NCBI GenBank assembly: GCA_013399305.1
Contig: VXAI01000021.1
Coordinates: forward strand, 434,001-498,000
DNA: 64,000 nt
Direction of reading: 5' to 3'
Source: Rostratula benghalensis
Taxonomy: Eukaryota; Chordata; Aves; Charadriiformes; Rostratulidae
Positions 50,348-62,930 of this stretch are shown here, in pieces. Position 1 is the stretch's first letter, and each line of letters begins with the position of its first letter. The notes beneath the pieces are model-generated. The model saw only the letters and a program-made list of their open reading frames with translations. It was not told the DNA's origin and ran no database searches. The position numbers and the translations under genes were made by a program.

Positions 50348-52683
50348 TGACAACCAATCACCATCCTTAGGAGAAAGGTTTGAAAAGCTGAATCATGGGA
50401 ACGGTTGTGGATGATACAGAATATGCTGAAGGAATACAATCATGATTGCCTATCCTCAGTGGGTACCCAAGACATATATGTACTTTGCCTTTTATTTCTC
50501 TATGGGATGTCCTAGCCTACTTTTAAAATGCAAATTTTGGCATGAGATTACTCTTTGTAACGTGCTCTAAATTCATTCTAGGCTTAGAGCTTTTTAAAAG
50601 CTTTTCATCACACAGGGATGGCACAATTGGTAAAAAACATTAACTTCTATTTAATTTAATGTGCTCGGTACTCAGGTCTTTCAGAGTTTATACTGCATAT
50701 ATTAAGAAAATCCTTAATTGTTCATGGAGTGCTATTAATCAGCAGCTTTCAAAATGGCTTAAATCATATTATTCTTTTCTTTATCACTGCCTCCAAGATA
50801 AATTTGCATCATACGCCTGTATCGCATATTCCTCCACCACAGCATACATACCATGACTTCCAACTCATGCCAGTGCATGAGCAGACATACCCTGACACAT
50901 CCCCTCCCATCAATACCTCTCTATTCCCCATATGCCCAAACCCCCAGCTCTCTACCAGTTCCAGGAGTCTCCAAGCATGAAAAGGTGACCCAACAATTTT
51001 TCCAGCTTGTTGGCCACAGGCAGTAGGCTCTCCTGCCTTGCTCTGTGCCACAGCTGCCTACCTTTTCCTCTCTATTTGCCGAGCCTTGGATCCACTTATG
51101 AAGACAGTAGCGAGGAGCACACCATGTGGTTGGCTCCCACACAAGACAGAAAAGAGGACCACTCAGGAATTTGGGGCAGGCAAGCTCTGCAAGAAACCAA
51201 CCACTCCCAGCACAGACAACCTCCTCCAGCATTATGGTGCAGGGTCCTACACGTAACAGCTCTTACTGCATTGCTCCAATGCTCCTGGTTTCCCGTTCAC
51301 CTTGGAAAAGCATCAGCATAGGTTTCAGAGTTTAAGGCATTCTCCAGAAGGCATTTTGTACCCTGTAGCTACAAAATGGCTACAGAAAACTAATAAAAGA
51401 TACATTTTCTTGTCTCAAAACCTGAGAATCCTCAGCATATTACAAAACACAGCATATAACCCCACAAAAATATTGAAATATGTAGTCAATGTAGCTCCTC
51501 TTCAGAGGGTGCTATGAGCTAACACTCATTACAAAAATCCCCTAACAAGATCCATGAAGTCAAATTAAAATGAACAAATTATTAAATTCTCCAAACTGCC
51601 ATCTTACTGTATCAAGAATACACTTGTAATTAAAACTGAATGGGAATGCAAAGACTTGCCTTCAAAAAGAATAGGTTCAACAACGTTTGAGTGATGTAGC
51701 TGCATGACTGCCATGAAATAAAGCTCCCAAGCCAATAAAACCAGACATATACATAAAGTCAGCCTGGTGCTGCCAGCTACCTAACATTCAGCATCAGGAT
51801 CTTTCCTACCAACACACGATGCTTCATTATCTTTAGCATCCAGCAGCACTGCTGCCGTTTTCTCCCACATAAAATAAGTCAAAGAACTCATTTTCTTTCA
51901 GCTGAGCTAGCAGCAGTAATAAAAGTGCTGGATTGTCTTGCACCATTGACAGGACAGAGCTTTGGGAATGGAAATTAAAAAAAAAAAAAATCATTAACAG
52001 GTTTTGCTCTGTTTTTTTTAATTAGCTTTAGAGCTGATCATTATCAAGAGCCTTCTCAATACAGCTATGAAGAAAAACCTCCTCAATTTGCATCATCATT
52101 ATTGTAGGTATGGTTTGACAGCAGATAAGGGAAGAAGACAAGTTCCCATTCTATTTTAATGGAAAGCTGGAGTTCATTGAAAAATATTTTTAAATGGCTA
52201 TTTTTAACATTTCTGTTCCTTATGTTTTCACAGCACTATCCCATTAGAAAGCTCTAGTCAGAGCATCTTAGGGGAAGAAGCAGAAATAAACTGTGTTGCT
52301 ATCAAGCTACTGAATCTGCCATTCCCAGTAACTGATGTAAAAGTTTAGAGTTAATTTACTGCCCCTAACTACTATTTATGAGCTATAAATTGGAATATTA
52401 ATAGTCCTAGTGTACAACAGTTAAATTACACAGCTACTTTTAGTGGGTACTTTTTACGCTGCATATATAATACCTTCACTCTAGGCCAGACCACACTACA
52501 TACTCCACAAAGCAGTTTACTTGGGGGGAGGTGGAGGTGCCATAGAAGGTGCCATAAAAAAGCAACCACCCCAACCCAAAACCGAAAAAACAAACGCACA
52601 TTAAGTGCCTGAAGTGATTTGTTGTTCCCTGTTCTGGCCTCGGGTTGTTAATGGAACAATATCTTTGTAATACTAATACAAAC

Positions 52684-52712
52684 AATACTTTGTAATACTT
52701 TGTAATACTTTG
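52684..52712. repeat. 10-bp tandem repeat, about 3 copies
   Basis: About three copies of the decamer tgtaatactt; a related unit occurs just upstream at about 52664-52674. Confidence 0.85.
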
Positions 52713-55700
52713 AAATCCTAATAGGAGCATTTATCACCACCTGGAATTCTGTGTAAAGAGCAAAGATGACAGTTTCCATGAATTAGTGCCACAACATTGT
52801 TTTATATCAAGAGGTGAGACATTTCCAGTAAGTAAACACATATACCCGTGAGAGAAGGAAAAAAAAATAAGAAGGAGAAAAGAATAATATATCCAAGATC
52901 TGCAACAGCATATTCTTAAGTTCTGAATTAAATCTTTGCTTCTGGTACAGACTAATAAAATATTTGTGAAGAGTTACTGTCGGCTGCACATAAATAAGCT
53001 ATTGGAATGGACATATATTCTTATAGGTTATTCTTTGATTTAAATATCTCCAGAGGTAAGGAGACTAAATGATCAGGACAGTTTAAGGAGTCATATTAAA
53101 AGTTGAATGTTTCTTCGTCACAGCCTTAGATTTTTGTTTCTTAGCCACTTTTTCACATAAAACCAAAGCTTTTTCAGACTAAAATATCATCTGGCAAAGT
53201 ACTACAGTTTCAGAATTACATTACAAGATTATTCTACACTATATGCTCCACTGATCTGAATAACTGGCTGATCAACAGGTTACCCTCCAAAAAACTTTAT
53301 GTTAAATATTTCTTTTCTTTACATCATCTGCAATATTCACCATGAAGGCGGCCCAGTTCCAAATCCATATTAGGTAACAGCTCTATTAATATAACAACAA
53401 TGACTCACAGTGCAAGTTCTAATGAAACCTTCTATTTAGAACCATTATAATACTTTCCCCATATAAGGCTTGCAGTTTAAATCTGTATGGGTACATTGTT
53501 AATGAATACAAAAATGCTTAAACTACTTTTGCTTGCTCACATATGAAAAAACATCCCAAAGAAAACACATGTGAGATCATAAATCTTATGTTGTAGAACC
53601 AACGCTACCGGAACAGCCAGGCTGAATATAGAGAGTAACAGTTATAACAATAATACCCATAGCCTCTATAAAAGTAACACCATTCCTGAAGGTGATGATT
53701 AGCTCAAAAAATTCAGAATTACAATGCTAGAAGTCATTCAGTATTTTGCTCCATATTTCCATTTCCTCCTACTTAGCAAACATACTGTCACCTTCTCATG
53801 TAAAGCAGACAGTAGCAGGACTGCCCAGGATACATAAATAATGCCAAAATGTGGTGGAATTGCTGCAAATTTTAAGTTCTTGTCACCAGATGGTGACAGT
53901 GAGACTAGAGTCAGCCCTGCTTCTAGATTCAGCTCTGCTTCTTGCTTTCAAGACCCTTGTTCATCATCACTGTCCTTCTGCAACTTTTGATAGCTCAATA
54001 CTCCTCTCCACAGTTCCTACAGCAAAATGATGAGTAAGGTAAGAGGGGTCTTTCTCAGGCAGGGCACTGGGAATAGCACAGCAACCAGACCCCACACTAA
54101 CCTCCAGGACACAGAGCATGCAGCAGTGGTCAGAAACAGCTACCAGCCCTTCCTGGCTCCATGGCTCACAGTGCGCAGGGAAAAGGCGCTACCCTGAAAT
54201 CCCGTTCTTATCATTTGGCTGTCACCAAGCAGTAATGTCACAGCAAACATGGGATGCAGGGAAGCAGAGTGGGAGACTCGGGGTAAAAATATTTCATAAA
54301 GGAAACTTCTGCTCTTTGTGAATGAGAACATTTGCCATGTTTTGGTGGTCCTCCTAAGTTCTCCCTCTATAAGCACTCTGCAGTTAGAACATCCTCAGAT
54401 CTCAGTCTATATCCAAACACATGACTGAAATGTCATCCCTGCATAAATTACAGTTGCCTTCCTCCAAACAAAAAAAGAAAAAAACCAAGAACAAAATAAG
54501 GGGTATTTTAACAACACACAAGAAGCCACCTCATTTCATAACTGAAACACGCTGAATGAAAATCACTGTCAGCTTCAGAATGTGGAAAAGCAAACCTGCA
54601 ACTAGATTACAAACGAGCACAAAGGGCTACAGCTGATCAAGTACCAAGATCACCTTGAGTCTGGCAGAGTTCAACTCAGCAATGCTGACATCTTGCATCT
54701 TGGCTTACACTTTTAACACCATAAAGCATTCTAACGAAGACTCTCCAAAAATTGATTCCCAATCCAACAAAACTTGAAGCGGATAATCCACATTTGTCCT
54801 TAATCTGATAAATCTGTGCTGTGCTTTCCAAGAATAACAGTCTGCATTGCTACCCTTAGATTTTCCCTTTTTTCATGATAGAAACTGTGGCAATTTGGGA
54901 GGACTGTAAAGCAGTTCAAACAGCTGCTTCTCCTCAGATAAGACATTTGGGTGTTCATATTACTTCAGTCAGCCAGATGAGTTATTTCAACAGGCTTTCA
55001 TGAGCTGTTTGTCACATCCTTTAATGCTACTTTTCCTGTAGTTGCAACAATACTTGATTAAAAAGCCTTCTGAAGCACACCTATGCTCTTTCCAATTTCT
55101 ACTTTTTGGAGCAAAACAAACAGAAGATACTACTTTTCCTTGTTGGCTTGCTTTGCGTCAGTACAAGTTGGAAGAACACAAGTAAATTGTTGTTCAATTT
55201 CAGTGCTTGGCTCTGAAAATCAAGACTCATTAGTTTAAAGTAGTGGCTTGGAGCAGAGGAAACAGATCTTGGGGCCAAGAATATTTTATCAGAGTCAGTT
55301 GAGCATCCATTAATCATTAAGACAACCCCAAGCATTTTGTCCCTGTCCAACTTGAATTTGTTTCAAGGCATTGGTTACTTTTGACTTTGATTATATATTT
55401 AACCACCTTCATGGACACATAGTCTTGAGATGAATGCAGAAAAAACCCAACCCATCTTCAAGCAGAGGAAAAGTCAAAGAGCATTTTCAGAGGGGCCAAG
55501 TATCTTCAGCACTAGGCAGAAGGGAGACATTGAAATTTGAATTCTCATTTGAAACACCAACGTCACAAGTTAAACACAAACTTCACAAGTAGGATAAGGT
55601 CTTAAGCAGCACAGCCACTGACTGAGATACCAGAGGCAAACACATTGTCAAAACTTTCACCACTGCCAGATTTCTGAATGCATGATCTAGCTATGTTCCT

Positions 55701-55839
55701 TGGCATTTTTATATGTCCCAGGAAAACATGCCCCACAGAAGCTATTCAGTGATGCAGAGCCAAGTACAGTAATGATGAGAGATAAAAATTAATCAATTAA
55801 GATCTAAGCATTTTATTTTGTGCTACAAGACCAATTGAG

Positions 55840-56672
55840 TGGGTACAGTTGACACGCCTGAGGGAACAGATGTCATCCAGGAGCTGGACACACTCAAGAA
55901 ATGGGCCCACATGAAGCTCATGAGATTTAACACAGCCAAGTGCAGGGTGCTGTACCCGTGTTAGATCAGCCCCTGGTATCAATACAGGCTGGGGGATGAA
56001 GGGAATGACAGCAGCCCTGCTAAGAAGGACCTGGGGGTACTGATGGATGAAAAGCTCAACATGAGCCAGCAATGGACGCTTGCAGCTCAGAAAGCCAACC
56101 ATATTGTGGGCTGCATCAAAAGAAGCCTGTCCAGCAGGTCAGGGGAGGTGATTCTACCCCTCTACTTTGCTCTCACGAGACCCCACCTGGAGTACTGTGT
56201 CCAGCTCTGGAGCCCTCAGCACAGGAGCAGGTCCAGAGGTGGGCCACGAAGATGATCAGAGGGCTGGAGCACCTCTCCTTACGAGGACAGACTGAGAGAG
56301 TTGGAGTTGTTCAGCCTGGAGAAGGCTTTGGGGAGACCTTATAGCAGCTCTTCGGTATTTAAAGGGGGGGGACGGGAAAGACAGGGGAAAACCTTTTAAC
56401 AGGTCCTGTTGCAACAGGACAAGGGGTAACGGCTTTAAGCTAAAAGAGAGTAGAGTTAGACTAAATATAAGCAAGAAATTGTTTATGCTGAGGGTAGTAA
56501 AACACTGGAACAGGCTACCCAGAGAGGTGGTGGATGTCCCATCCCTGGAAATACAGCCAGGTTACACGGTGCTCTGAACAGCCTGTTCTAGTTGAAAATG
56601 TTCTCGCTCTAGGGGGACTAGGACTGGTAACTTTTAAAGGTCCCTTCCAACCCATACTATCCTGTTTGTTTC
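55840..56672 (+). mobile_element. CR1 LINE, longest copy, with reverse-transcriptase C-terminal remnant
   Basis: About 830 bp of CR1 from the end of ORF2 to the 3' UTR. At 56043-56255 a frame reads [20 protein letters not shown] and then [20 protein letters not shown], followed by a [14 protein letters not shown] motif, the CR1 polymerase C-terminus. Downstream are the gagggctggagcacctctcc block, aacaggacaaggggtaacgg, tggaacaggctacccagaga and tttaaaggtcccttccaacc. It is 5'-truncated and broken: the frame shifts after the RSRSRG region, and there is a G run at 56362-56369. It cannot be an active element. Confidence 0.95.
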
Positions 56673-59600
56673 AACAAATCACCGCTTGCATATGCTGTTC
56701 AGTTTCCATTGCTGTGAGTTTAGGATGGCTGCTAGGCAGAAGTTGCAGAGATCACTTCTTAGTTTTAACATTAATCCTCAGACAATTGTCAAGCTTCTAA
56801 GCCTGCACTTATATAGAAAATATTGCAGTCCAGGTGTATGCTGCACAGCCCTGTCAAAATTGCCTTGCCAAGCAGAAGAGAGCGATGAGGCATCACGTGG
56901 CTCACTGACCAGGGTCATCAGAAAATCCCAATTCAGCTGCAATTTTACTTAGTAGACTGTTTATATTAGTATATCCTATGATATTTGAAGCAAGGTCAGC
57001 AAATTGCCAACTGTCCAAAGCAGCTCTTCACTCCCACAGTTCCATGGTCTACTTAATGCTGCAGCAAAGCTTTCCTACACTGGGCATGGCCATGGTGAAG
57101 GTAAACCAGCATGGGCATGGTTCTGTCTGAACCACTACAAAGGTTACAGGAATGCGTAGGCCCATACATTATTACTTCTTTAACAAGCACAGGAAGCTTA
57201 GATCACACCACAAAAGTTCAAGCTGCATATTTGTTTCGGGTGGGTTGAGGTCATATCTTGCGAAATGTGTGCTTGGATTTACACCCTTCCTTAAACTTAA
57301 GTCATTAGGAGAAAAAGAGGAAATAGATGTGTAATAAACAGTATTTTTTTATTTCACACCTTACCAGTGTCTGAAGACCTATACTGACTATGAATAACTC
57401 CAAATGCTAAAGGGATGACAAGACAAAAAAAAAAAAAAAAAGCATTGGCAATGACAAAAAGTGATGCTGAAATTATTACAGTACCAGTGCATTTTTTACT
57501 CTCAATAAACACAGCACCAAGTAAATAAAGGGATATCCTCCCACATTAAGATGACCTTCAAAAGCGGTTGTTCATAAAAAACCCCTTTGCAATGCAAAGA
57601 AACATAATCAGCACACTGCAGCTTAGCACATAACAGCAAAGCTGACTTGACATTGTCAAAAAGATGCTGGCAGGTGAGATATCTACTTCGGTCTCAGGAA
57701 GATAAGGTACGTCTCCTAACTTGGTGTCCTCTGATGAATCTCAGACCCCTTTATCTCCACAAACATCATACAACCATTGCCTGCTTCAAAAAAGCAAGAG
57801 TAAACATGCCCATGTCCAGCGAGACCTGCTCAAATAACACCTATGAATCACTGTTCCTAAGTGAAACTCTGGATTTTACATATTTACAGTTTATATGCAT
57901 ACAGTTCTTACACTAGTATCATCTGAGATACCATGGAATGGGGAAAAGGCTAGGTAAGGGAAGCTTTTTGCTGGTATGAGATTTGAAAACATTTTCAAGT
58001 ATCTTAGCTGCCTTTGGAGTCTTTCTCCTCCTTTGTAAGTTTACAAGTGCAATCAGAGCTTGACCAAATAATAGCCAAGAAAAAAAAATCATTATTGTGC
58101 TGGGTTTTGCTACAGTTCCTTGTTTGCAACAAAATTTAAAAGAACAACATGATTTTCCTGAAAATGGAATCAAATATCTGCAGTTTTGGGGGGTACCTTC
58201 TGATGTCAAAGGGAATGGCAAAATGAGCATCTTTATGCAAATGATGTTATGTTCTTCACATAGCCCCTGTATCCTAGAGACTGGGGTTCTCCAATCACCC
58301 TTTTTCTTTGCCTCATCCAAGATACCAGCATCACCTACAACAAAAATACTATCTAGAGCTTGATAAACCAATCTGCAAGAACTTAATGAGTTAGATGTAA
58401 TAGATTTAAGAACATCTTTATACATTATATAAGGAGAACAAGAAATTCCACTTTCATTTTAAGAACCTGAGGGTTTAAACAGAATTTTTGTTCTCCTTCA
58501 CAAATGCTGTTACACCCTTCCATGTTGAGTTTCCTGCAAATTCAATAGCTCCAGTTTACAAAATAAGATTCAATACATTAGGAACGTTCCAAACAAAGTG
58601 ACTTTTGATGTAAAGAACTCCCTCCTATTGGTCTTAATGCACAACCTCTTATGTTTTTACATTATTAAACAGTCAGATTCAGAGTTTATTGCCATACTCT
58701 GAGTTACGTCTCTGAATACACAGATTACCTTGTGGTACTCACATTTGGCTCTACAAATCATTTACCTTTTTTTTTTTTCCCCCTAAATAAGAGAAGATGG
58801 GTTTATACTACACTGTAAACAGTAATCCCACAGTAACAATGTCCTCCTCACCATGTGCAGGTACCTGCTCCAGCAGTGTTTGTATTTGCCCTACAACATT
58901 CCACCCCAGTGAACTCCTCTCTCCCAAAGTGACCTGCGCAACAGGGTGCTGCTCCACCTGATGAGTGGAACACGCTGTCCCAAACAAAAAACCCCAAAGA
59001 TCAAAACAAGCCTTTCTGCTGACATGCCAAAAGTTTAGGCTAAACAGGAAAACATACTTGAAGCTCTTTTTCCATTACCTTGCATTATTAAACCATCTAG
59101 GCAAGAGATAAACATAAAAGGAATTTCTTTAATTAGATAAATTCACTCCTCAACATCTGCTGCTTAATAGTGCAAAACACATCAGCAGGTTAGAATCAGA
59201 TAATATTGGAGTCTCCCACGAACTCACAGTTGAAGCTTCTTTTTCACACCAGCATTTGGGTGCCATTGGTTTTACTCACTGTAATACAACACTTCCAGTT
59301 AAATGCTTGCTGTAAAACGTAATGCCAGGTATGCACTGGGCCACAACAAGTGAAATTCCTTAAAATGATTATGCAGCAACTTGCAAGTCAGAACAACGCA
59401 AACAGATGCACAGGGTGATCTTGCACAACTTATTTCCCTGAAGTTCTAAAGTTCTATACCACACATTCATTTTTAATAAACTTCAAATCAATTAAAAATT
59501 GTGCTTCCCATAACTAAAATCTAAAAAAAAATTAACGTAAGCAACATTCATTACATTTTGCATTTCAGCATTATTTCTTAATTGACTCTCTAAATTAAAA

Positions 59601-62523
59601 TAATCTCTCAAATGGTCAAAAGGCTCTGCCAAAAAACAAGTTCATGCTGATACATTCTTAACCTCTCTCTACAACAAACTCAATCCCATTGAGTAACAAG
59701 CACATCTTACAGCCTAAAACCAAATACTTTAAGATTGTAACTTTTGATTATGTTTGATTTTGCAGTCAGATGATAGAATTTTTATTACCATTGTGAAAAA
59801 AAATATATACGCCAGGAAAAGGTTAGCATCCATCCACTTTGCCATTTAAAAAGACACCTAATCCAAAACTAATTTAATTAAAAAAAAATAATAATAAAAT
59901 TTAAACTTATGCTGGAAAAGCAAAGGACCATTCTATGTAGCACTGTGCAAGCCAGTACACACAAAACCAGTGCAGACCAGCTAACGACACTGCCAAAGTA
60001 TTTCCTATCTGATCTGCTTGCACTGCTTTATGTCTGTCTTGTGCAGAGATTGCCAATTAAGTGTGCAATGGACCATGAGTTTAAAGCAACTAGGCAGTTT
60101 TGGACTACTCTGCACACTTGTACTCTGAAATATATCTGGGCTTTTCAGGAATGCAGCACTAAGCCAACTGCACCATGAAGTGCTTATCACAATGCCTTAC
60201 TCAGGAGAGAAGGTTAAAAGCAGCAGCAAAGTAAAATGACAATCCTGAGACTGACAACTTTGTCAAGTCACCTGCCAGGTACTAATGAAGAGTTAACACA
60301 CTGCTGTGGAGGTACAAGTCCTCTTCAGTTCAGGTATGCTGTGCTGAGAAATAAAAACTTACATCGTGCAAAGACATACAAGAATTTGCTTTAGAGAAAT
60401 CAAATGCAATTATAAAAAAAATGTTTCCACTTACTTTCTATTTTTTACAAAAAGATTCTTTAAACAAAGAATATCTAGTTAGTTACTATCTTTACAGTAA
60501 TTGTACATTGTTTGTTACTGAGGGGATTTAGCAGCAGAGAGAAAAAAAAATGTATTTTTAAAACCCAAAACTAGTAAAGTAACTCAGAGTAGTTTAGAGT
60601 ACTTTACCTCAGCATTTTATATTGACTATCAGGAGCATCACATTTAATGACTTGAGCTCCTGCTTGTATCAAAAGCATGGGCTGACCGTTGGCAAATGCT
60701 TAAAATATCACAGAGGTCCCTTCAGGAATCACGCAGTTGCTAATGCTTTGGTGGTGGTGCAGATCTACTTCATTTTAAAACGCGCAGACAACTCTGACCT
60801 GCCCCCACCAAATGAAAGCACTTCTATACAAAATGTAGAAAAGAGCAGGCTAAACAAGCTGCATATTTCATATGCTGCAATCCTCTGCTCTTTTTGAGAC
60901 AAGAGACTTGGTCATTATTTCATGTACCCCGTGCCTGGAACGAAAACTAAAGGCTTCCGTTTTCAAGCAGTTTTAATGATGAAGATTCAAAAGAGGATGC
61001 AGGCTCTTTCTTACCCATTCAGCGTGTACGAACCATTCCTCTTGAGTCTCATACTTGCAGATAAGAATCTTAGGAAAAAATCCAGAATGAGGTGGTTTAT
61101 CCTCTGCTAGCCCAGAATACAGGCACCTGTTTGGTGGTGGCGCTTTTTGTTCACCAGGGGATCTCTTTCCTGTTTCTCTGAGTCATCAGTGAGGAACAAT
61201 GCGAAACCGCCACCAGAGCCACTGAGCAGGAAGCCCAGAGGAAACTGCCTGCAGCCAAACAAGAGTCTGGAGGTGTAAAATCTCTGCAACACACCTCTGA
61301 CAATATCTCGGAGCCCACCAAGGAAAAATAGCAAAAATTCATGGAGACAGGGTTTTTATAAAGTACCTTAACTACTCCCCGTACATGACAGAGTAAACCT
61401 TGCAGGAAGCTGTATTTTATCAGTGAGCTGCTCCTCTTCCAATTAGTCTGAAAGCAGCTTCAGATCTATTCCCTCCTCCTCTCGAGCCCTGCTGTGACTA
61501 TCACTCAAGTATTCAGCGCTACCCTCAGAGCACAAAACAACTAAACAAGAAGCACTAAATAACAAATACTCTGATCTTTCCATGTTTTTTTCTGCTCTAA
61601 TACGAAGTTGGAAACTACACACGTGTAAAGAGACACACAGGTAGCGGTCAGAAGGTTTATTTTCCCTGCAGAAAGTTAAAAACAGGCAGAACTAAAGTCA
61701 TAAGCAAACGCTACAGAGAAAAATATCCTGTAGCAGTTCAGTCCTGGGCAGGCTGCCCTGCATAAATCACACCACCACACTGTCTCCCATGAGGCTGTTT
61801 CCCTTCCCTTTCTGTTCACCCTACCGTTCCCTGATAGCTGTGAACTAAACAGCTGCACAGCTAAACGTCTGGACCAGAGAGGTGAATCTACCACACAAAG
61901 CAAAAATTACTGCAGATAATTGTTGTTCACTTGCTGTCTGTAAATTGACACTGACTCAAGCAATAAATCACATGAACAGCATTTTTAACAATGCATGTTG
62001 AAATGACTGGAGCTTGTGGCCCAGGCGACACCACTCGTAGGATAATGGGAAAACCGCACACTAGCCAAAGATAATAATTAAATATTCACTATTCTAAATA
62101 GAGGTAAGCATTGGGTAGGGTCCTGCAGAACTCTAGCCCGAGTATATTATTCTGTATTTTAATTGCCTAAATGTCTAAAGATAATATGTTTGTCAAGCGG
62201 AATTTTCATCTTGATCCCACATTTGAGCATTGTTCTTTCAGATTTGTCATCTGAAAAATTAACAGTTCTAGAAAGACAGCCAAAAAATAGAAGAATCGCT
62301 TAATTTCTTTCTAGGTGCCTGAGTTTATACAGTTAGGTATAATCAAGTATGCCTGTCCAGGGACAGATTAGACCACAAATGTATCACAAATGTAGAGAGA
62401 AAGAGAGGTTATAATGAATTACAGGCTGAAATCAACAACGTTGTACTGTTAATAGAAGGCAATGAGATTAAGCTGTACAAATATGCTGTATCTGCAAGAT
62501 AGAAAGTAATTCTCAGCATCTAT
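56673..62523. other. Upstream region, no gene seen
   Basis: About 5.9 kb. The only distinct items are a 17-base A run at 57425-57441, a 168-codon minus-strand open frame at 57919-58425 with no recognisable domain, and a GC-richer stretch at about 61107-61340 with a 75-codon minus-strand open frame. Confidence 0.55.
57425..57441. repeat. Poly-A run (17 A)
   Basis: Simple homopolymer with no recognisable retrocopy upstream. Confidence 0.9.
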
Positions 62524-62930
62524 AAGGCCCCATCTGGAGTACTGTGCCCAACCCTTGGCACCCTAGTTGAAAACAGATGCAGAGTTAGCTGGAGCACCAA
62601 GAAGAATATTATCTATCTCACAGATGAGAAAACTGAAGGAGGAGAACAACAAAACTTGTAAGAATGTATAATACTGCTGTAAAGAGAAAGGAAACAAAGT
62701 GGTCTTCCTGCTCTAGCTATCACAAAGGGGCTTGAATTAAGCAAGAAATAAACTAGGTTCTTTGGTTTGTTTGGCTGGGGTTTGGTTGGTTGGTTTGTTT
62801 GTTTTATAAGTACAGGAACTGATTACAGAGTCTCCAAGATTGCCCTTTTGAGATTATATTGCTCCAGAGCTGGGAAGAGATTTGGTGATCTAAGGTCTCT
62901 CTGATCCCTAGATTTCTATGATTTGCTTCC
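62524..62930 (+). mobile_element. Old degenerate CR1 remnant split by a microsatellite
   Basis: The left part has aaggccccatctggagtact and gtgcccaac, as in CR1 ORF2 ends. The right part, about 62850-62930, ends with agatttggtgatctaaggtc and agatttctatgatttg, a worn CR1 3' end. Between them is a (GTTTG)n tract. It is much more diverged than the other copies, so the boundaries are approximate. Confidence 0.6.
62759..62806. repeat. (GTTTG/GGTT)n low-complexity tract
   Basis: Repeated ggtttg, ttggttgg and tttgtttg units inside the degenerate CR1 remnant. Confidence 0.85.

Larger units (their letters stand above)
45043..55839. other. Upstream region, no gene seen
   Basis: About 10.8 kb of AT-rich DNA without a recognisable exon or interspersed element. 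Small features are A runs (for example 45322-45335), a G-rich tract at 50331-50347 and a decamer tandem repeat at 52684-52712. Confidence 0.6.
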
